From NCBI GenBank assembly GCA_031261145.1, contig JAISJX010000289.1, positions 1-6,381 of the forward strand: DNA of 6,381 nt, in the 5' to 3' direction. The DNA is from Tannerella sp. Its GTDB lineage: Bacteria > Bacteroidota > Bacteroidia > Bacteroidales > Tannerellaceae. A program made the translations under genes and the position numbers. The notes beneath the pieces were generated by a model that did not search any database, was not told where the DNA came from, and saw nothing but the letters and a program-made list of their open reading frames with translations. Shown here piece by piece: positions 5,006 to 6,381 of this stretch; within the stretch, counting starts at the first letter, position 1, and each line of letters opens with the position of its first letter.

Positions 5006-6381
5006 ATGAAAGAATTATTGAATCGTTATTTAAAGATGGAGGACAGCGGAATCATCACGTATTTCGATGCGGATGAGATTGTTGATTTGTTAGACCATTT
5101 TGAAGAAGAAGATGACCTTCTTCACTACAAGAAAGCATTGGAACTTGGGCGGAAGTTGCATCCGGACGACCGGGACATCAAAATACGGACATGCCGGTTA
5201 CATATTTATGATAAGGAGTATAAAAAAGCGCTCAAGCTGATTGACCTCATTGATAACGGGATAGGCCCTGAAGTGGAATTGATGAGGATGGCTTGTTATT
5301 GCGCTATGGATCGATTTGACGAAGTGCTTGCCTTTATCAAAAAACTGGAGCAGGAAGTGGATGAATGTGAGGTAGTCAGGGATATGGATAGTTTTGATTA
5401 TCTCGAAGAAACCTTTGAGTATCTTGCTCCTATCCTGAACGAATTGGAGAAATATAAAGAAGCGTATGATTTAATCAAACGCGGTTTGGCGTTTTATCCC
5501 GACAACCTTATCCTTAAAGAGGAACTTTGTTATATTTACGAAGAACGGGGAGAGGTGCAGCAAGCGCTTGAGATATGTAAGGAATTGATAGACAAAGACC
5601 CCTATTCTGTTGATTATTGGTATATGCAAGGACGCCTCTATGCGATGGCGGAAGACTACGAAAAAGCCATCAAATCATACGATTTTGCTTTGGCGTGCGA
5701 TAATTCGGATTTGGAAGTTAAAATACAGAAAGCCTATTGCCTTTTTATGAATGAAAACTATGAAAAGGCAATCGAAATATACGTGGATTTGCTCCCGGAA
5801 GGCGATGATATTTACGAACAGATTCAGCCCATCCTGGCCGACTGTTATTTGAAATCAGACCGTTTCGAGGAAGCGTATGATCTGTTCAAAGACCTTATGA
5901 AAAAGACGTATGTTTCCCCGCAATTACCTGTATATAAGGATTATATCCATTGCTGTCTCAAAACCGATCGCGACGTTGAGGCGTTGAGCGCTTTGCTGGT
6001 TTCCAGCTATTTTCTCCCGGACGATCTCCTGTCCCTTTCGCTGAGAACGCTTTTCCATATCATCAAGGACGAACAGGGCGAAGCAACCCATTTTGTTGAG
6101 CAAATACTCAGCACGTTATATCTCATTGGATTGAATGAAGAAGACGCGCTCAATACGACTATTCAGATACTCAATGTGTTGTATAACATTGGAAAGATAG
6201 AGCCGGATGCGCAAATAACCGAAGCGGCGCCCTCTTATTGGTTCGTCGGCCGGGATGTCATGCAGATGTTGCGTGAGGTTCATCAGGCGTTGGGCGAAAA
6301 GATAAGCGAACACCTCCTCCCTGTTCATCAGGCGATAGGGTATCTGATTAATGGCGATAATGCCCAGTTTTGCAGGTATTA
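5006..6381 (+). CDS. Tetratricopeptide-repeat protein, open at the window edge
   Basis: The frame from ATG 5006 has no stop for 458 codons and reaches the window end. The last two bases are TA, so the next base decides between a stop (A or G) and Tyr; the protein could therefore be complete at 458 residues or continue. Helical repeats with TPR spacing and small/aromatic consensus positions are clear at about 35-80 (YKKALELG, EYKKALKL), 148-198 (KYKEAYDLI, EVQQALEICKEL), 204-232 (DYEKAIKSYDFAL), 238-262 (NYEKAIEIYVDLL) and 275-298 (RFEEAYDLFKDL). The stretch from about 310 to the end is helical without clear TPR consensus. There is no signal peptide, and the N-terminal third is rich in Asp/Glu, so it is probably a cytoplasmic protein-interaction scaffold. 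It follows glnS by 33 bases with no convincing promoter or terminator between, so co-transcription is likely; whether the two products interact is unknown. No enzymatic domain is visible. Confidence 0.9.
   Translation, partial: MKELLNRYLKMEDSGIITYFDADEIVDLLDHFEEEDDLLHYKKALELGRKLHPDDRDIKIRTCRLHIYDKEYKKALKLIDLIDNGIGPEVELMRMACYCAMDRFDEVLAFIKKLEQEVDECEVVRDMDSFDYLEETFEYLAPILNELEKYKEAYDLIKRGLAFYPDNLILKEELCYIYEERGEVQQALEICKELIDKDPYSVDYWYMQGRLYAMAEDYEKAIKSYDFALACDNSDLEVKIQKAYCLFMNENYEKAIEIYVDLLPEGDDIYEQIQPILADCYLKSDRFEEAYDLFKDLMKKTYVSPQLPVYKDYIHCCLKTDRDVEALSALLVSSYFLPDDLLSLSLRTLFHIIKDEQGEATHFVEQILSTLYLIGLNEEDALNTTIQILNVLYNIGKIEPDAQITEAAPSYWFVGRDVMQMLREVHQALGEKISEHLLPVHQAIGYLINGDNAQFCRY

Overview
The window looks like chromosomal DNA of a Bacteroidales bacterium (Bacteroides or Parabacteroides type). 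The evidence is promoter elements of the form TAnnTTTG (the Bacteroidetes sigma-ABfr -7 box, found here as TACCTTTG upstream of two genes), A-rich leaders with weak or absent Shine-Dalgarno sites, a bacterial-type glutaminyl-tRNA synthetase, and protein families typical of that order. No rRNA, tRNA, insertion sequence or CRISPR array was seen. Most of the window is ordinary chromosome; the less expected material lies in the non-coding and short-ORF regions.

Left part, minus strand (1-1383): a hairpin terminator (44-84) follows a gene for a secreted PstS-like periplasmic binding protein (113-1051). Its leader is long. A TACCTTTG promoter at 1253-1260 is overlapped upstream by a 22-bp dyad (1281-1302). 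Between promoter and gene lies an unannotated 36-codon ORF (1105-1215) with its own ribosome binding site. The 332-base gap 1052-1383 therefore holds the small ORF, the promoter, the dyad and a 7-nt-period TTAG repeat (1320-1372).

Centre, minus strand (1384-3019): a two-gene operon read leftward encodes a lipoprotein of the endonuclease/exonuclease/phosphatase fold (2174-3019), then a secreted PLC-like/glycerophosphodiester phosphodiesterase-type enzyme (1384-2172). The second gene starts with GTG one base after the first gene's stop, so translation is probably coupled. Both products are predicted extracytoplasmic phosphoester or phosphodiester hydrolases, and they may act on one substrate class. 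Together with the neighbouring PstS-like protein this could point to handling of phosphorylated compounds in the envelope, but that link is inference.

Right part, plus strand (3020-6381): the divergent 255-base spacer carries A/T-tract repeats on the side of the lipoprotein gene and three -7-like elements at a 20-nt period on the glnS side. glnS (3275-4972) is complete. It is followed after 33 bases by a cytoplasmic tetratricopeptide-repeat protein (from 5006) that stays open to the window edge and is probably co-transcribed with glnS.
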